Assembly: GCF_036452155.1 (NCBI RefSeq) | Contig: NZ_JAWJZY010000006.1 | DNA: 64,000 nucleotides | Strand: one strand, 5' to 3' | Source of the DNA: Sorlinia euscelidii | GTDB taxonomy: Bacteria > Pseudomonadota > Alphaproteobacteria > Acetobacterales > Acetobacteraceae | Shown: positions 1 through 7,925 of the stretch, one piece after another | Layout of the letters: every line of letters starts with the position of its first letter | How positions within the stretch are numbered: position 1 is the first letter of the stretch | Translations under genes and position numbers: made by a program | Notes under the pieces: generated by a model | What the model was told of the DNA's origin: nothing | Seen by the model: the letters and a program-made list of their open reading frames with translations, nothing else | Database searches by the model: none

Positions 1-85
1 CATACGCGGGGCATGTCCTTAACCTCAATTTTGTCTCAGGAAGGATATCGCGTTCCGCCTCAAATGCAAATCTTTCCCCGACATG

Positions 86-690
86 TCATTGTGTTGAGAG
101 AAAGGCGCGGATCGTTGTGTACGCCACGTTGATTTCCTTGAAACGGGCCTCTGCGCGCGGGTCACTGCCATTTGCATCCGGGTGATGCTGCCGTGCGAGG
201 TTGCGGTAGTGCGCCCGGAGTTCCTCCATCGTCAGGGGCCAATCCAGCCCAAGCGCACTAAGGTGCTGTTTGATGGGTTTTGGCGCCCGGCGTTCCAGCG
301 CATCATGGGGGAGGGACGCGCACGCGCGTGGCGCGCGCGGCTGAGCAGCCCGAGTGGATCACGCAAACGTTCCTCAAATTTTGAAGGTTTGCCGAGGCTG
401 CCCAATTTCCAGGAGGGGCGCTGCCAGGATGAGTCAGATTGCAGATGTGTTTCAATCTGAATCGGCGTCATGCCCTTATAAAAATCCCATTTGGCGTTAT
501 ATTCACGGACATGATCAAGGCAGAACCAATAATATTCCCGTAGCGTCTGGCGGCTTTTAGGTGCACGATAACCGGCATTTGCCGTGCAGCCCGGCATATC
601 ACACATGCGCCCCGGCGCGTCAGGGTCGGGGTCAAAGGCACGATGACGTGTCTGGCGGCGCTTGGTCATCGCATCAATGTGTGACGTCAT
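86..690 (-). CDS. DnaJ (J-domain) family protein, frameshifted in this sequence
   Basis: The N-terminal part (from 690) has a short Cys-containing stretch (CDMPGC) and the WFCLDHVREYN block typical of the alphaproteobacterial DnaJ-like proteins encoded beside bolA. The C-terminal J-domain, with its HPD motif at 176-184, reads in another frame and stops at 86-88. The shift fits one missing base in the C5 run at 307-311 (+ strand G5); a sixth C restores a continuous protein of about 200 residues. J-domains stimulate Hsp70 ATPase activity; this subfamily has no zinc-finger or substrate-binding domains, so its client is unknown. It is divergent from bolA with only 27 bases between starts. An alternative start is the ATG at residue 8. 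The function rests on HPD plus context; the break is more likely a sequence error than a true mutation. Confidence 0.75.
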
Positions 691-717
691 CCAGTCTGGT
701 GCAAGGAGAAAAGCTTA

Positions 718-1005
718 ATGAATGTCCATGAGACACGCGCAGCACGTATTGAGCGCGTTTTGACGCAGGCCCTCGCGCCGACGGAAATTGAAATCAAGGA
801 CGTCACCCATCGTCATGCGCGCCACAAGGATCGTCTGGGTATAGAGGGGCAGGAAACGCATTTTGCGGTCAAAATCGTCAGTGACCGCTTTGAGGGCCTT
901 TCCCGCATTGCCCGCCATCGCCAGGTCAATGAACTCCTGAAAGCTGAATTTGAGAGCGGCCTTCACAGCCTGGCACTGACAACGCAGACGCCCGGCGCGT
1001 CATGA
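718..1005 (+). CDS. bolA: BolA family protein
   Basis: This 95-residue protein matches the BolA fold, ending in the characteristic helix and strand (RHRQVNELLKAEFESGLHSL). BolA proteins act with monothiol glutaredoxins in iron-sulfur cluster handling and in stress and morphology control; here the family assignment is clear but the partner is inferred. A purine-rich AAGGAG precedes the ATG by 8 bases. It overlaps the next gene by 4 bases (ATGA), implying translational coupling with the LolA-like lipoprotein. The conserved His residues lie at about residues 32-36 and 67. The neighbouring J-domain gene is divergent, as in other alphaproteobacteria. Confidence 0.9.
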   Translation: MNVHETRAARIERVLTQALAPTEIEIKDVTHRHARHKDRLGIEGQETHFAVKIVSDRFEGLSRIARHRQVNELLKAEFESGLHSLALTTQTPGAS

Positions 1006-1568
1006 TCACGAAGTTTCGACATCTCGCCTTCATGGGCCTGGCCGCCTTTTTGAGTGCCTGCGCCTCTGGCGGAATCAGTCATCTTTCCCCGTCCGACCAG
1101 GCCATGGTTCATGATGTTGAAAATGCCCTGAACCGCCCGCAACCCGTCACTGGCGCCTTCGAGCAGGTCGGGCCGGGCAATTGGGCCGGACGCGGACACT
1201 TCACCTATCATCCCGGCTACCTGCTTCTCGCCTACGATGTGCCGCATGGCCTCCGGGCGGAGGCTGAAAATCAACATCTCGTCGTGACGGACAAAGCCAA
1301 TGGCGCGGTGACACGTATCGGCCTTGCCCGGCACCCTCTTGGCCTCCTCCTGCGCAAACCCTTGCGGCTGACCCGCGCAATTCAGGTCACGCAACTGGTT
1401 CAGACGCCGGGCTTGCTGCGCATATCCCTGGCGGAGGCGGCCAACCCGTCACAAGGGCTCCTCTCTCTCGATTTTGAAAAGACCCCTGCGGGTCTGCGGC
1501 TTAAAAACCTGATCGGGACGGATGTCAGGAAGCAGCAGATTCAGTTGAGCCTGCATGAAAGCCCCTGA
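1002..1568 (+). CDS. LolA-like outer-membrane lipoprotein carrier-family lipoprotein
   Basis: A 188-residue protein with a lipoprotein signal peptide: a basic start (MITKFRH), a hydrophobic core and the lipobox LSAC with the lipidated Cys at residue 20. The mature part resembles the LolA/LppM-type half-barrel family (GNWAGRGHFTYHPGYLLLAY followed by paired strands). Classical LolA is a soluble periplasmic carrier without a lipid anchor, so an anchored version may instead be a LolB-like acceptor or an unrelated member of the fold. It is read from an ATG that overlaps the bolA stop. Exact role not determined; cell-envelope location is supported by the lipobox. Confidence 0.65.
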   Translation: MITKFRHLAFMGLAAFLSACASGGISHLSPSDQAMVHDVENALNRPQPVTGAFEQVGPGNWAGRGHFTYHPGYLLLAYDVPHGLRAEAENQHLVVTDKANGAVTRIGLARHPLGLLLRKPLRLTRAIQVTQLVQTPGLLRISLAEAANPSQGLLSLDFEKTPAGLRLKNLIGTDVRKQQIQLSLHESP

Positions 1569-1570
1569 CG

Positions 1571-2275
1571 TCACGGCACATTCTGAGGCGCCTGCCTGAA
1601 AATATCGTGCCAGCTTGCTTTCATGGCACTGTCAAGCGCCGCCATGGTGACGTCCGGCTTAAATCGCTGAATGCTCGTCACGCCGTAATCACGAATGCCG
1701 CACGGCACGATGCCGGAAAAATCCTCCAGCCGCGGGGCAAGATTAATGGAGACGCCGTGCGTCGTCAGCCAGCGACTGACGCGCAACCCGATCGCGGCGA
1801 TCTTGGCCTCTTCCCCGGTCAAAGGGTCGGTCGTCCAGACGCCGATACGCCCGGGCCGCACATCCGCTACAATTCCAAACGTACCAAGCGTTGCGATGAT
1901 CCATTTTTCAAGATCCGCGACAAAACGGCGGAGATCCCGCGGTGGGGTGTCGCCGTGGGGGCGGCTGAGGTCCAGCATGAGGTAGGCGATGCGCTGGCCG
2001 GGGCCATGATAAGTCCATTGCCCGCCACGCCCCGCCGCATAAACCGGCAGAGCGTCCGGATTAAAGAGATCCTGCGCGCGGGCTGACGTGCCGGATGTGT
2101 AAAGGCGCGGATGCTCCAGCAGCCAGATCAATTCCTGCCCCGTGCCCGCCTGCATGCGTGCCTGATGCGCCGCCATCTCCGCGAGGGCGTCCGGATAATT
2201 GACGGGCGATGATGCCGTCCTCCACATAATTTTTTCAAAATTTTCCGCCGTGATGATTGCCTCACTCTTCCGCAT
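1571..2275 (-). CDS. lipB: octanoyltransferase (lipoyl synthesis)
   Basis: LipB transfers the octanoyl group from octanoyl-ACP to the lipoyl domains of 2-oxoacid dehydrogenases and the glycine cleavage H protein, the first step of de novo lipoate synthesis. Family signatures are all present: GRGGQWTYHGPGQ at residues 82-94, Lys158 in AKIAAIGLR and the catalytic Cys192 in PCGI. The length of 234 residues is normal, although the first 16 residues may be leader-like and an internal Met17 (MWRT) is an alternative start. It is convergent with the LolA-like gene, with 2 bases between stops. Confidence 0.95.
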   Translation of the reverse strand: MRKSEAIITAENFEKIMWRTASSPVNYPDALAEMAAHQARMQAGTGQELIWLLEHPRLYTSGTSARAQDLFNPDALPVYAAGRGGQWTYHGPGQRIAYLMLDLSRPHGDTPPRDLRRFVADLEKWIIATLGTFGIVADVRPGRIGVWTTDPLTGEEAKIAAIGLRVSRWLTTHGVSINLAPRLEDFSGIVPCGIRDYGVTSIQRFKPDVTMAALDSAMKASWHDIFRQAPQNVP

Positions 2276-2331
2276 AAGCTATAGCCCCCTTCGACGAGTG
2301 GTATCGCTTATTGCAAGACACTTGTCACGTT

Positions 2332-2417
2332 GCGGTCGTGGCGGAATGGTATACGCGCAAGCTTGAGGTGCTTGTGGGGGAAACCCCGTGGAAGTTCGAG
2401 TCTTCTCGACCGCACCA
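2332..2417 (+). tRNA. tRNA-Leu (GAG)
   Basis: An 86-base class II tRNA. The 7-bp acceptor stem GCGGTCG pairs with CGACCGC, the anticodon stem CAAGC/GCTTG holds the loop TTGAGGT (anticodon GAG), a long variable arm GTGGGGGAAACCCCGT follows, then GTTCGAGTC and an encoded CCA. The long variable arm and GAG anticodon identify leucine. Confidence 0.95.
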
Positions 2418-2511
2418 CTTCTCTCAGAAGATGGTAGTCATATCTTATGCATTTCTCGGGTCACACCCGATACGATGCGGGGCCTCCCCGACGGATATGG
2501 CATTTCCCTCA

Positions 2512-2538
2512 ATGGTCATAAGTAAATGAAATGACCAT
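2512..2538. repeat. inverted repeat upstream of galU
   Basis: Perfect 8-base arms ATGGTCAT and ATGACCAT separated by 11 bases, lying between tRNA-Leu and galU. There is no T-tract on the + strand, so it is not a convincing terminator; it could be an operator or chance. Low confidence in function. Confidence 0.35.
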
Positions 2539-2633
2539 ATTCAAAAAATTCCCCCTTTGATTTACACTACGCTTAAATTGCCGTCGCGATGATAATCATA
2601 AGTGACGATGCTCGCATCAATAGGGGTTTAGTT

Positions 2634-3503
2634 TTGAAAAAGCCGCTCAGAAAGGCCGTATTGCCCGTCGCAGGTTTGGGGACACGCTTCCTCCCCGCGA
2701 CAAAAGCCATGCCGAAAGAGATGCTTCCGGTCGTTGATCGTCCGCTCGTGCAATATGCGATTGATGAAGCGCGCGAAGCGGGTATTGATCAGTTCTGCCT
2801 GATCACAGGCCGTGGCAAGGACAGCCTCATCGATTATTTTGATGTCGCGTTTGAGCTGGAGACGACCCTCCGGGAGCGGAACAAGTTTGCATTGCTGGAA
2901 ACGCTGGAGCCCAGCAGTATTGAAGCCGGGTCACTCGCGGCTGTCCGTCAGCAGGAGCCGCTCGGGCTGGGCCATGCCATATGGTGCGCGCGGTCTTTTA
3001 TCGGGGATGATCCTTTTGCGATCCTTCTGCCGGATGACATCATCAAAGGTGGGCGCGGCTGCCTGTCACAGCTTGTGGACGTCTATAATGAAACTGGCGG
3101 GAATGTCGTCGCCGTGACCGAAGTCCCACGCGATTACACGAATCGTTATGGCATACTCGATGTGGGTCAGGATGATGGCCGCACGGTTGAGGTTAAAGGA
3201 TTGGTCGAGAAACCGGACCCATCCGTTGCGCCGTCCAACCTTTCCATTATCGGCCGGTATGTTCTGCGCCCCGAGATCATGACGCACCTCTCCAAGCTGG
3301 AGCGCGGTGCTGGCGGTGAAGTTCAGTTGACCGACGCCATGGCGAAGCTCATTGGCGACATGCCTTTCCATGGTCTGCGCTATGAGGGCACGCGTTATGA
3401 TTGCGGTGACAAGGCGGGCTTCCTTGAAGCGCAGATTGCTTTCGCGATTGATCGTCCCGACCTCGGACCGGCCGTCAAAGCGTTTCTGCGGAAATATATT
3501 TAA
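2634..3503 (+). CDS. galU: UTP-glucose-1-phosphate uridylyltransferase
   Basis: GalU makes UDP-glucose from UTP and glucose-1-phosphate for exopolysaccharide, lipopolysaccharide and, in acetic acid bacteria, cellulose or acetan-type polymers. The nucleotidyltransferase signature GLGTRFLPATKAMPKEMLP lies near the N-terminus, followed by VVDRPLVQYA, LLPDD and VEKPDP. I start at TTG 2634 because AGGGG at 2622-2626 is well placed and the protein then begins like other GalU proteins (LKKPLRKAVLPVAG); the upstream ATG at 2589 would add 15 unconserved residues. It stands alone downstream of tRNA-Leu. Confidence 0.93.
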   Translation: MKKPLRKAVLPVAGLGTRFLPATKAMPKEMLPVVDRPLVQYAIDEAREAGIDQFCLITGRGKDSLIDYFDVAFELETTLRERNKFALLETLEPSSIEAGSLAAVRQQEPLGLGHAIWCARSFIGDDPFAILLPDDIIKGGRGCLSQLVDVYNETGGNVVAVTEVPRDYTNRYGILDVGQDDGRTVEVKGLVEKPDPSVAPSNLSIIGRYVLRPEIMTHLSKLERGAGGEVQLTDAMAKLIGDMPFHGLRYEGTRYDCGDKAGFLEAQIAFAIDRPDLGPAVKAFLRKYI

Positions 3504-3619
3504 AGGTCCGGGCATTGCGCCTGGGACGGTGAGGGCGTCACGTCAGCGCCCCCGCCATCCGGGCCGGAAAGAGGGGGGTTGTCACGGAGGACGAATTCCA
3601 GACATTTCTTGAACCCGGT

Positions 3620-3772
3620 ATGTTGGTGCGGCACCCGACCCGACCGGAATGGGGCATCGGGCAGGTCCAATCCGCGATTGCCTGGCGTGTCACCGTGACA
3701 TTTCCTGAGCAGGGAAAACAAATGATTGACGCACGACACGTCACGCTGATCGTGCTGCCGGAAGGGGCCTGA
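3620..3772 (+). CDS. DUF3553 domain protein, start uncertain
   Basis: A short open frame encodes EPGMLVRHPTRPEWGIGQVQ followed by a second beta-rich half ending in a TGA at 3770-3772. This is the DUF3553 pattern, a small SH3-like barrel also seen at the C-terminus of some helicases. The conserved FLEPG block begins before the first in-frame ATG (3620), yet no ATG, GTG or TTG exists upstream before the stop, although a GGAGG lies at 3585-3589. Either a non-standard start or a lost base upstream is possible. It is followed at once by comF, whose ribosome site lies inside its last codons. Function unknown. Confidence 0.55.
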   Translation: MLVRHPTRPEWGIGQVQSAIAWRVTVTFPEQGKQMIDARHVTLIVLPEGA

Positions 3773-3775
3773 CTT

Positions 3776-4588
3776 TTGCCGGGGGCTGCGCGGCGCGTTC
3801 CGATGCGGCGCTCCTGGTATAATGGGGTTCTGGACGTGGCTTTTCCGCCGGTCTGTCTGCATTGCAAAGCGGAAACCCTCTCCCACAACGCCCTCTGCGC
3901 AACCTGTTTCGCGCAGGTAGAGCGGATCTCACCGCCCTTCTGCCATGGATGCGCCGCACCGCTCCCCGCTGCGGAACATCTCAATCAAAACCATCACTGC
4001 ATTTATTGTCAGAATTCCCCACCACCATGGTCGACAGCGCGCGCCGCGTTTATTTTCGGCGAAGTGACGCAATCTCTTATTTTCGATCTGAAATATGGTG
4101 ATCGCACGGAGGTTGCGACATTTTTCGCCGACGCCATGATGCGCCATGGCGGGGACCTTCTGTCCGACGCTGATCTCATTGCGCCAGTGCCACTACATTG
4201 GCGGCGCCTGCTGCGGCGAAAATTCAATCAGGCGGCCATAATGGCGCGGACACTAAGTCGAATTTATCCCGGGCCGTTGCAGCTCGTGCCGAACCTGTTG
4301 AAGCGCATCCAACACACAGGCGCCCTCGCGCGTCTGGGGCCTGATGCACGTATGGAGAGGGTGCGGGAGGCCATCACGCTTAACCCGCGTTACAAGGAGA
4401 TGATCAAAGGGCGACACATTGTTATGGTTGACGATATCTTGACCACCGGGGCAACGCTCTCCATCTGCTCTCAACGGTTGCTGGATGCCGGTGCGACCCA
4501 GGTCGCGATTTTGGTTGCGACCCGTTCCGGCCGACACATCCTTCCCTTTGCCCATAAGATTCATGGTTTTATTAATGCCGAAGATTGA
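3776..4588 (+). CDS. ComF family phosphoribosyltransferase-like protein
   Basis: ComF proteins join an N-terminal zinc-ribbon to a type I phosphoribosyltransferase fold; they are linked to DNA uptake in competent bacteria, though their substrate is unclear. Four Cys pairs are visible (residues 27/30, 41/44, 56/59 and 75/78), then PVPLHWRRLLRRKFNQA near 138-153 and the PRPP-binding VDDILTTGAT at 218-227. I use TTG 3776 because AGGGG lies 8 bases upstream; ATG 3803 is the alternative. The stop overlaps the start of grxC by 14 bases, so the two are co-transcribed. Confidence 0.88.
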   Translation: MPGAARRVPMRRSWYNGVLDVAFPPVCLHCKAETLSHNALCATCFAQVERISPPFCHGCAAPLPAAEHLNQNHHCIYCQNSPPPWSTARAAFIFGEVTQSLIFDLKYGDRTEVATFFADAMMRHGGDLLSDADLIAPVPLHWRRLLRRKFNQAAIMARTLSRIYPGPLQLVPNLLKRIQHTGALARLGPDARMERVREAITLNPRYKEMIKGRHIVMVDDILTTGATLSICSQRLLDAGATQVAILVATRSGRHILPFAHKIHGFINAED

Positions 4589-4838
4589 AATTTATACGCA
4601 GGAACATTGCCCTTACTGCACCCGGGCCGTCGCTCTATTGACGCAGAAGAACGTCGCGTTTGAGCAGATTGATGCCCCGCGAGGCAGCGCGGCGCGTGAG
4701 GAAGCGACACGTCGCTCGGGCGGAAGCAGAACGGTTCCGCAGATTTTCATTGATGACCGCGCCATTGGCGGTTGCTCGGAATTATTCGCGCTGGAGCAGC
4801 AGAGGAAACTCGACCCGCTTTTAAGGCGTGCTGGATGA
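4575..4838 (+). CDS. grxC: glutaredoxin 3 (dithiol)
   Basis: An 87-residue thioredoxin-fold protein with the dithiol active site CPYC at residues 12-15 and the cis-Pro motif TVPQIFI. It reduces disulfides and glutathione mixed disulfides using glutathione. The start ATG sits inside the comF 3' end and the stop overlaps the DUF1178 start (ATGA), so comF, grxC and the DUF1178 gene form one operon, an arrangement common in Alphaproteobacteria. Confidence 0.93.
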   Translation: MPKIEIYTQEHCPYCTRAVALLTQKNVAFEQIDAPRGSAAREEATRRSGGSRTVPQIFIDDRAIGGCSELFALEQQRKLDPLLRRAG

Positions 4839-5257
4839 TTTCCTTTGAGCTGCGATGCGCGCAGGCTCACGCATTCGATGGCTGGTTTTTGAGCACCTCG
4901 TTATTTGCTAAGCATCGCGCGGCGCAGCTTGTCGCCTGCCCCCATTGCGGCACGACGCACGGATCAGAAAATTTTGATGCATCTCTTCGACGGCCATCGT
5001 CGTTATCCGGGTCGATTCCGGTGTCGGGTCATCTTCGCGCGGCGCTACGGCGATTGCAGCGTGTTGCTGAAAATCATTGCGAGAATGTCGGGCGCCGCTT
5101 TGCTGAGGCGGCGCTTAGACGCCATGAATTCGCTGGAGGCGCCGAAACCATCTCAAGAGGAATTTATAGGCAGGCCTCCTCACAAAAGCGTGACATTTCA
5201 ACGGAAAAAGGCATAAAGTTCCTCTCCATCCCTTGGGGCCCTATCGATGATGCCTAG
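4835..5257 (+). CDS. DUF1178 family protein
   Basis: A 140-residue protein beginning MISFELRCAQAHAFDGWF, followed by a CPHCG zinc-ribbon-like pair, a variable middle and the conserved end GRRFAEAA...RGIYRQAS...LSIPWGPIDDA. This matches DUF1178, which typically follows grxC in alphaproteobacteria. It is probably a small metal-binding cytoplasmic protein; function is not known. It overlaps grxC upstream and the DUF2147 gene downstream by about 11 bases. Confidence 0.85.
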   Translation: MISFELRCAQAHAFDGWFLSTSLFAKHRAAQLVACPHCGTTHGSENFDASLRRPSSLSGSIPVSGHLRAALRRLQRVAENHCENVGRRFAEAALRRHEFAGGAETISRGIYRQASSQKRDISTEKGIKFLSIPWGPIDDA

Positions 5258-5714
5258 GCTTGCGTCACGCGCCGCCGTGCTTCTGGTCGCGTTTTTTTCA
5301 TTTCATGCCGTAGCCAAACCCGCACATCTCAACCGCGCTGCGCAGGGCGATGTGACGGGAATATGGATGGCGCAGACGCAGGACGGCGTTTTTCATATCT
5401 TCCATTGCGGGGCGGAAATTTGCGGCCGCCTCGTCGGTATGGATTATGAAGGGCCCGTGCCGCATGACGTTCTGGGTCGATCTCAATGCGATCTGACGAT
5501 GCTGACAGGTTTCACGCCGCGCGGGGACGGGCAATGGCAGGGAAAGATCTTCGACCCTGAAGGCGGTAAGGTCTATGATGCGATCATCTGGTCGCCCAAC
5601 CCGAATATCCTCAAACTGCGCGGTTACCTGCTTGGCATCCCGCTCTTAGGTCGGACGCAGATATGGACGCGATATACGGGCCACATCGGACCCGCCTGCA
5701 AAATGACAAGATAA
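5247..5714 (+). CDS. DUF2147 periplasmic protein
   Basis: A 155-residue protein with a signal peptide (basic MMPRLASR, hydrophobic core, likely cleavage after AVAKP/A near residue 24). The mature part matches DUF2147: GDVTGIWMAQTQDGVFHIF, ICGRLVGM, GKIFDPEGGKVYDA and LKLRGYLLGIPLLGRTQIW. This family is a small beta-barrel-like exported domain of unknown role. One Cys pair (CGAEIC) may form a disulfide. It starts inside the DUF1178 gene, so it may be translated with that operon. Confidence 0.85.
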   Translation: MMPRLASRAAVLLVAFFSFHAVAKPAHLNRAAQGDVTGIWMAQTQDGVFHIFHCGAEICGRLVGMDYEGPVPHDVLGRSQCDLTMLTGFTPRGDGQWQGKIFDPEGGKVYDAIIWSPNPNILKLRGYLLGIPLLGRTQIWTRYTGHIGPACKMTR

Positions 5715-5736
5715 TCATGACGTTATCCCTGTCGCT

Positions 5737-6465
5737 TCACTGTTTACGAAACATCGCCTGATAATTTATGCGCGTATCGGATGTCAGGCGGCTGGCGGCA
5801 CCGGCATAAAGCGTGCCGGTAATGTCAATCATTTTAAGCCCGGCCCCGCGTGCGGCGCGGACGAGTTCAGAAGGTTTGATGAATTTTCGCCATTGATGCG
5901 TGCCGACGGGCAGAATCCGCATCACATATTCCGCCCCGAATTTCGCGATCGCGAGGGAGCGCATCGTGCGGTTGAGCGTTGAGATCGCGACCAAACCGCC
6001 CGGGCGGGTCAGGTCGCTGAGGAGATGCAGAAACATCTCGGCATCTGTCACATGTTCAATGACTTCCAACGCGCTTATGGCATCAAATGTGAGGCCCTGG
6101 GCAACGAAATCCTCCGCGGCTCCTTGTTGGTAGACGAGGCTTCCTCTCCCCGTTTCCGGGTGGGAAATTTCCTGGTGGGATTGCGCCGCCGCGATGGCCT
6201 CCGCCGATGCGTCCAGCCCGGTCACCTGATAACCCAGCCGCGCATAAGCCTCACTGGCGATGCCCGCACCACAACCAATATCGAGCAGCTTGACCGCTTC
6301 CCCATCCGGTCTGGAAAGCGATCTGAAGAATTGATGATTCCAGTTTGTGCGGAGCGGATTCATGTCATGCAGCGCCCGCATGGGCCCTGACGGGTCCCAC
6401 CATGACGCTGCCAAACGTCCGAACTGTGCAATTTCCTCAGCGGATATGGACGACGCCCTGTTCAT
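5737..6465 (-). CDS. ubiG: ubiquinone biosynthesis O-methyltransferase
   Basis: UbiG carries out both O-methylations of ubiquinone synthesis using S-adenosylmethionine. The SAM-binding motif I LLDIGCGAGIASEAYARLG is followed by VTGLDAS and the usual MNPLRTNWNHQFF block near the N-terminus. Start ATG at 6465 gives MNRASSISAEEIAQFGRLAASWWDP, matching the family; a longer frame to 6543 adds unconserved residues. Ubiquinone is the respiratory quinone of acetic acid bacteria. It is divergent from lysC and convergent with the DUF2147 gene. Confidence 0.93.
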   Translation of the reverse strand: MNRASSISAEEIAQFGRLAASWWDPSGPMRALHDMNPLRTNWNHQFFRSLSRPDGEAVKLLDIGCGAGIASEAYARLGYQVTGLDASAEAIAAAQSHQEISHPETGRGSLVYQQGAAEDFVAQGLTFDAISALEVIEHVTDAEMFLHLLSDLTRPGGLVAISTLNRTMRSLAIAKFGAEYVMRILPVGTHQWRKFIKPSELVRAARGAGLKMIDITGTLYAGAASRLTSDTRINYQAMFRKQ

Positions 6466-6626
6466 GTCTCTGTAACCCTTCATCAAAACTGGACGAAACG
6501 GCGTTAAATTTGTATTCACCGCGTTTGGGCGCATGTTTAACATGCCGAAGCCCGGATTTCACCCGGTGTTGAGCCAAGCCTGCCGGGCTTTATACAAAAA
6601 ACGACATTTCAGGAGTTTTTATCACG

Positions 6627-7925
6627 ATGGCGCCCCAGAAGGATCATGAAGTCAGTCGCATCGTGATGAAATTCGGTGGCACCTCCGTGGCCAATATTGA
6701 ACGCATGCGCGCTGTGGCGGCCCGTGTCAAAGCGGAGTGGGAAAGCGGGAAGCAGGTTGTCGTCGTTGTTTCCGCCATGGCGGGTGTGACCAATCAATTA
6801 GTGTCCCATTGCCACGCCCTGTCCCCCCACGTCGATATGCGGGAATACGACGCCGTCGTCGCAACGGGAGAGCAGGTGACAAGCGGGCTGATGGCCCTTG
6901 CCCTTCAGGCAGTCGGCGTTCCGGCGCAATCCTGGATGGGCTGGCAGATCCCGATCATCACAGATGATGCGCATGGTAAAGCCAGCATTCTGGGCATTGA
7001 TGGCGCAAGGCTGATTCGCTGCCTTGAGGCCGGCATCGTGCCGGTTGTCGCCGGGTTCCAGGGCGTCTGTCCGGCGGAAGAGGCGCCAGCCGCGACAGAA
7101 GTGGACAGCATCGCCACTTTGGGCCGCGGAGGGTCGGATACATCGGCTGTCGCCATCGCCGCTTCCGTAAAAGCGGGTCGTTGTGACATTTATACCGATG
7201 TGGATGGTATTTATACAACGGACCCGCATATTGTCAGCGCCGCCCGCAAGCTGGACCGCATCACCTTCGAGGAAATGCTTGAGCTGGCATCGGTCGGCGC
7301 AAAAGTTTTGCAGACACGAAGCGTCGCCCTCGCCATGCGGGAGCGTGTGCGCGTGCGCGTTCTATCCAGTTTTGACGAATCGACGGATGACTCAGGTTCA
7401 TGCGTTGTGGATGAGGAAGAGGTAATGGAAAAAGATCTGGTGACGGGGATCGCCTACGCGCTTGATGAAGCGAAAATCACGGTGAGCCACCTCCCTGACC
7501 GACCCGGCATTGCGGCGGCCATATTTTCCACCCTCGCGGCGGCGCGGGTCAATGTTGACATGATTGTGCAAAGCGTCGGGTCGGACGGTTCCACCAATAT
7601 GACGTTCACCGTCCCGAAGACGGAGCAGGGTGCTGCCATCTCCGCGCTGGAGGCTGCAAAAAGCGACATACAGTTCGGCGCGATTCACTCCGCGCAGGAC
7701 GTTGCGAAAATCAGCGTGGTTGGCGTCGGGATGCGGTCCCATAGCGGGATGGCAAGCACCATGTTTACAACGCTCGCGGAGCGGGGAATAAACGTGCAGG
7801 TGATATCAACGAGTGAGATCAAGATCTCGGTCCTGATCAAGGCGGAATATCTGGAACTGGCCGTGCGCGCCCTGCACACAGCCTATGGCCTCGATGATCA
7901 GGACGGGGGACATCAGAATGGTTGA
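6627..7925 (+). CDS. lysC: aspartate kinase
   Basis: Catalyses ATP-dependent phosphorylation of aspartate, the first step to lysine, threonine, methionine and diaminopimelate for peptidoglycan. The kinase signature KFGGTSVAN lies at residues 15-23, GRGGSDTSAVAIAA is in the kinase domain, and two ACT domains follow from about residue 275 (LPDRPGIAAAIFSTLAAARVN and VGVGMRSHSGMASTMFTTLA), the usual site for lysine and threonine feedback. AGGAG at 6611 precedes the ATG. Its end overlaps the next gene by 8 bases. Confidence 0.95.
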   Translation: MAPQKDHEVSRIVMKFGGTSVANIERMRAVAARVKAEWESGKQVVVVVSAMAGVTNQLVSHCHALSPHVDMREYDAVVATGEQVTSGLMALALQAVGVPAQSWMGWQIPIITDDAHGKASILGIDGARLIRCLEAGIVPVVAGFQGVCPAEEAPAATEVDSIATLGRGGSDTSAVAIAASVKAGRCDIYTDVDGIYTTDPHIVSAARKLDRITFEEMLELASVGAKVLQTRSVALAMRERVRVRVLSSFDESTDDSGSCVVDEEEVMEKDLVTGIAYALDEAKITVSHLPDRPGIAAAIFSTLAAARVNVDMIVQSVGSDGSTNMTFTVPKTEQGAAISALEAAKSDIQFGAIHSAQDVAKISVVGVGMRSHSGMASTMFTTLAERGINVQVISTSEIKISVLIKAEYLELAVRALHTAYGLDDQDGGHQNG

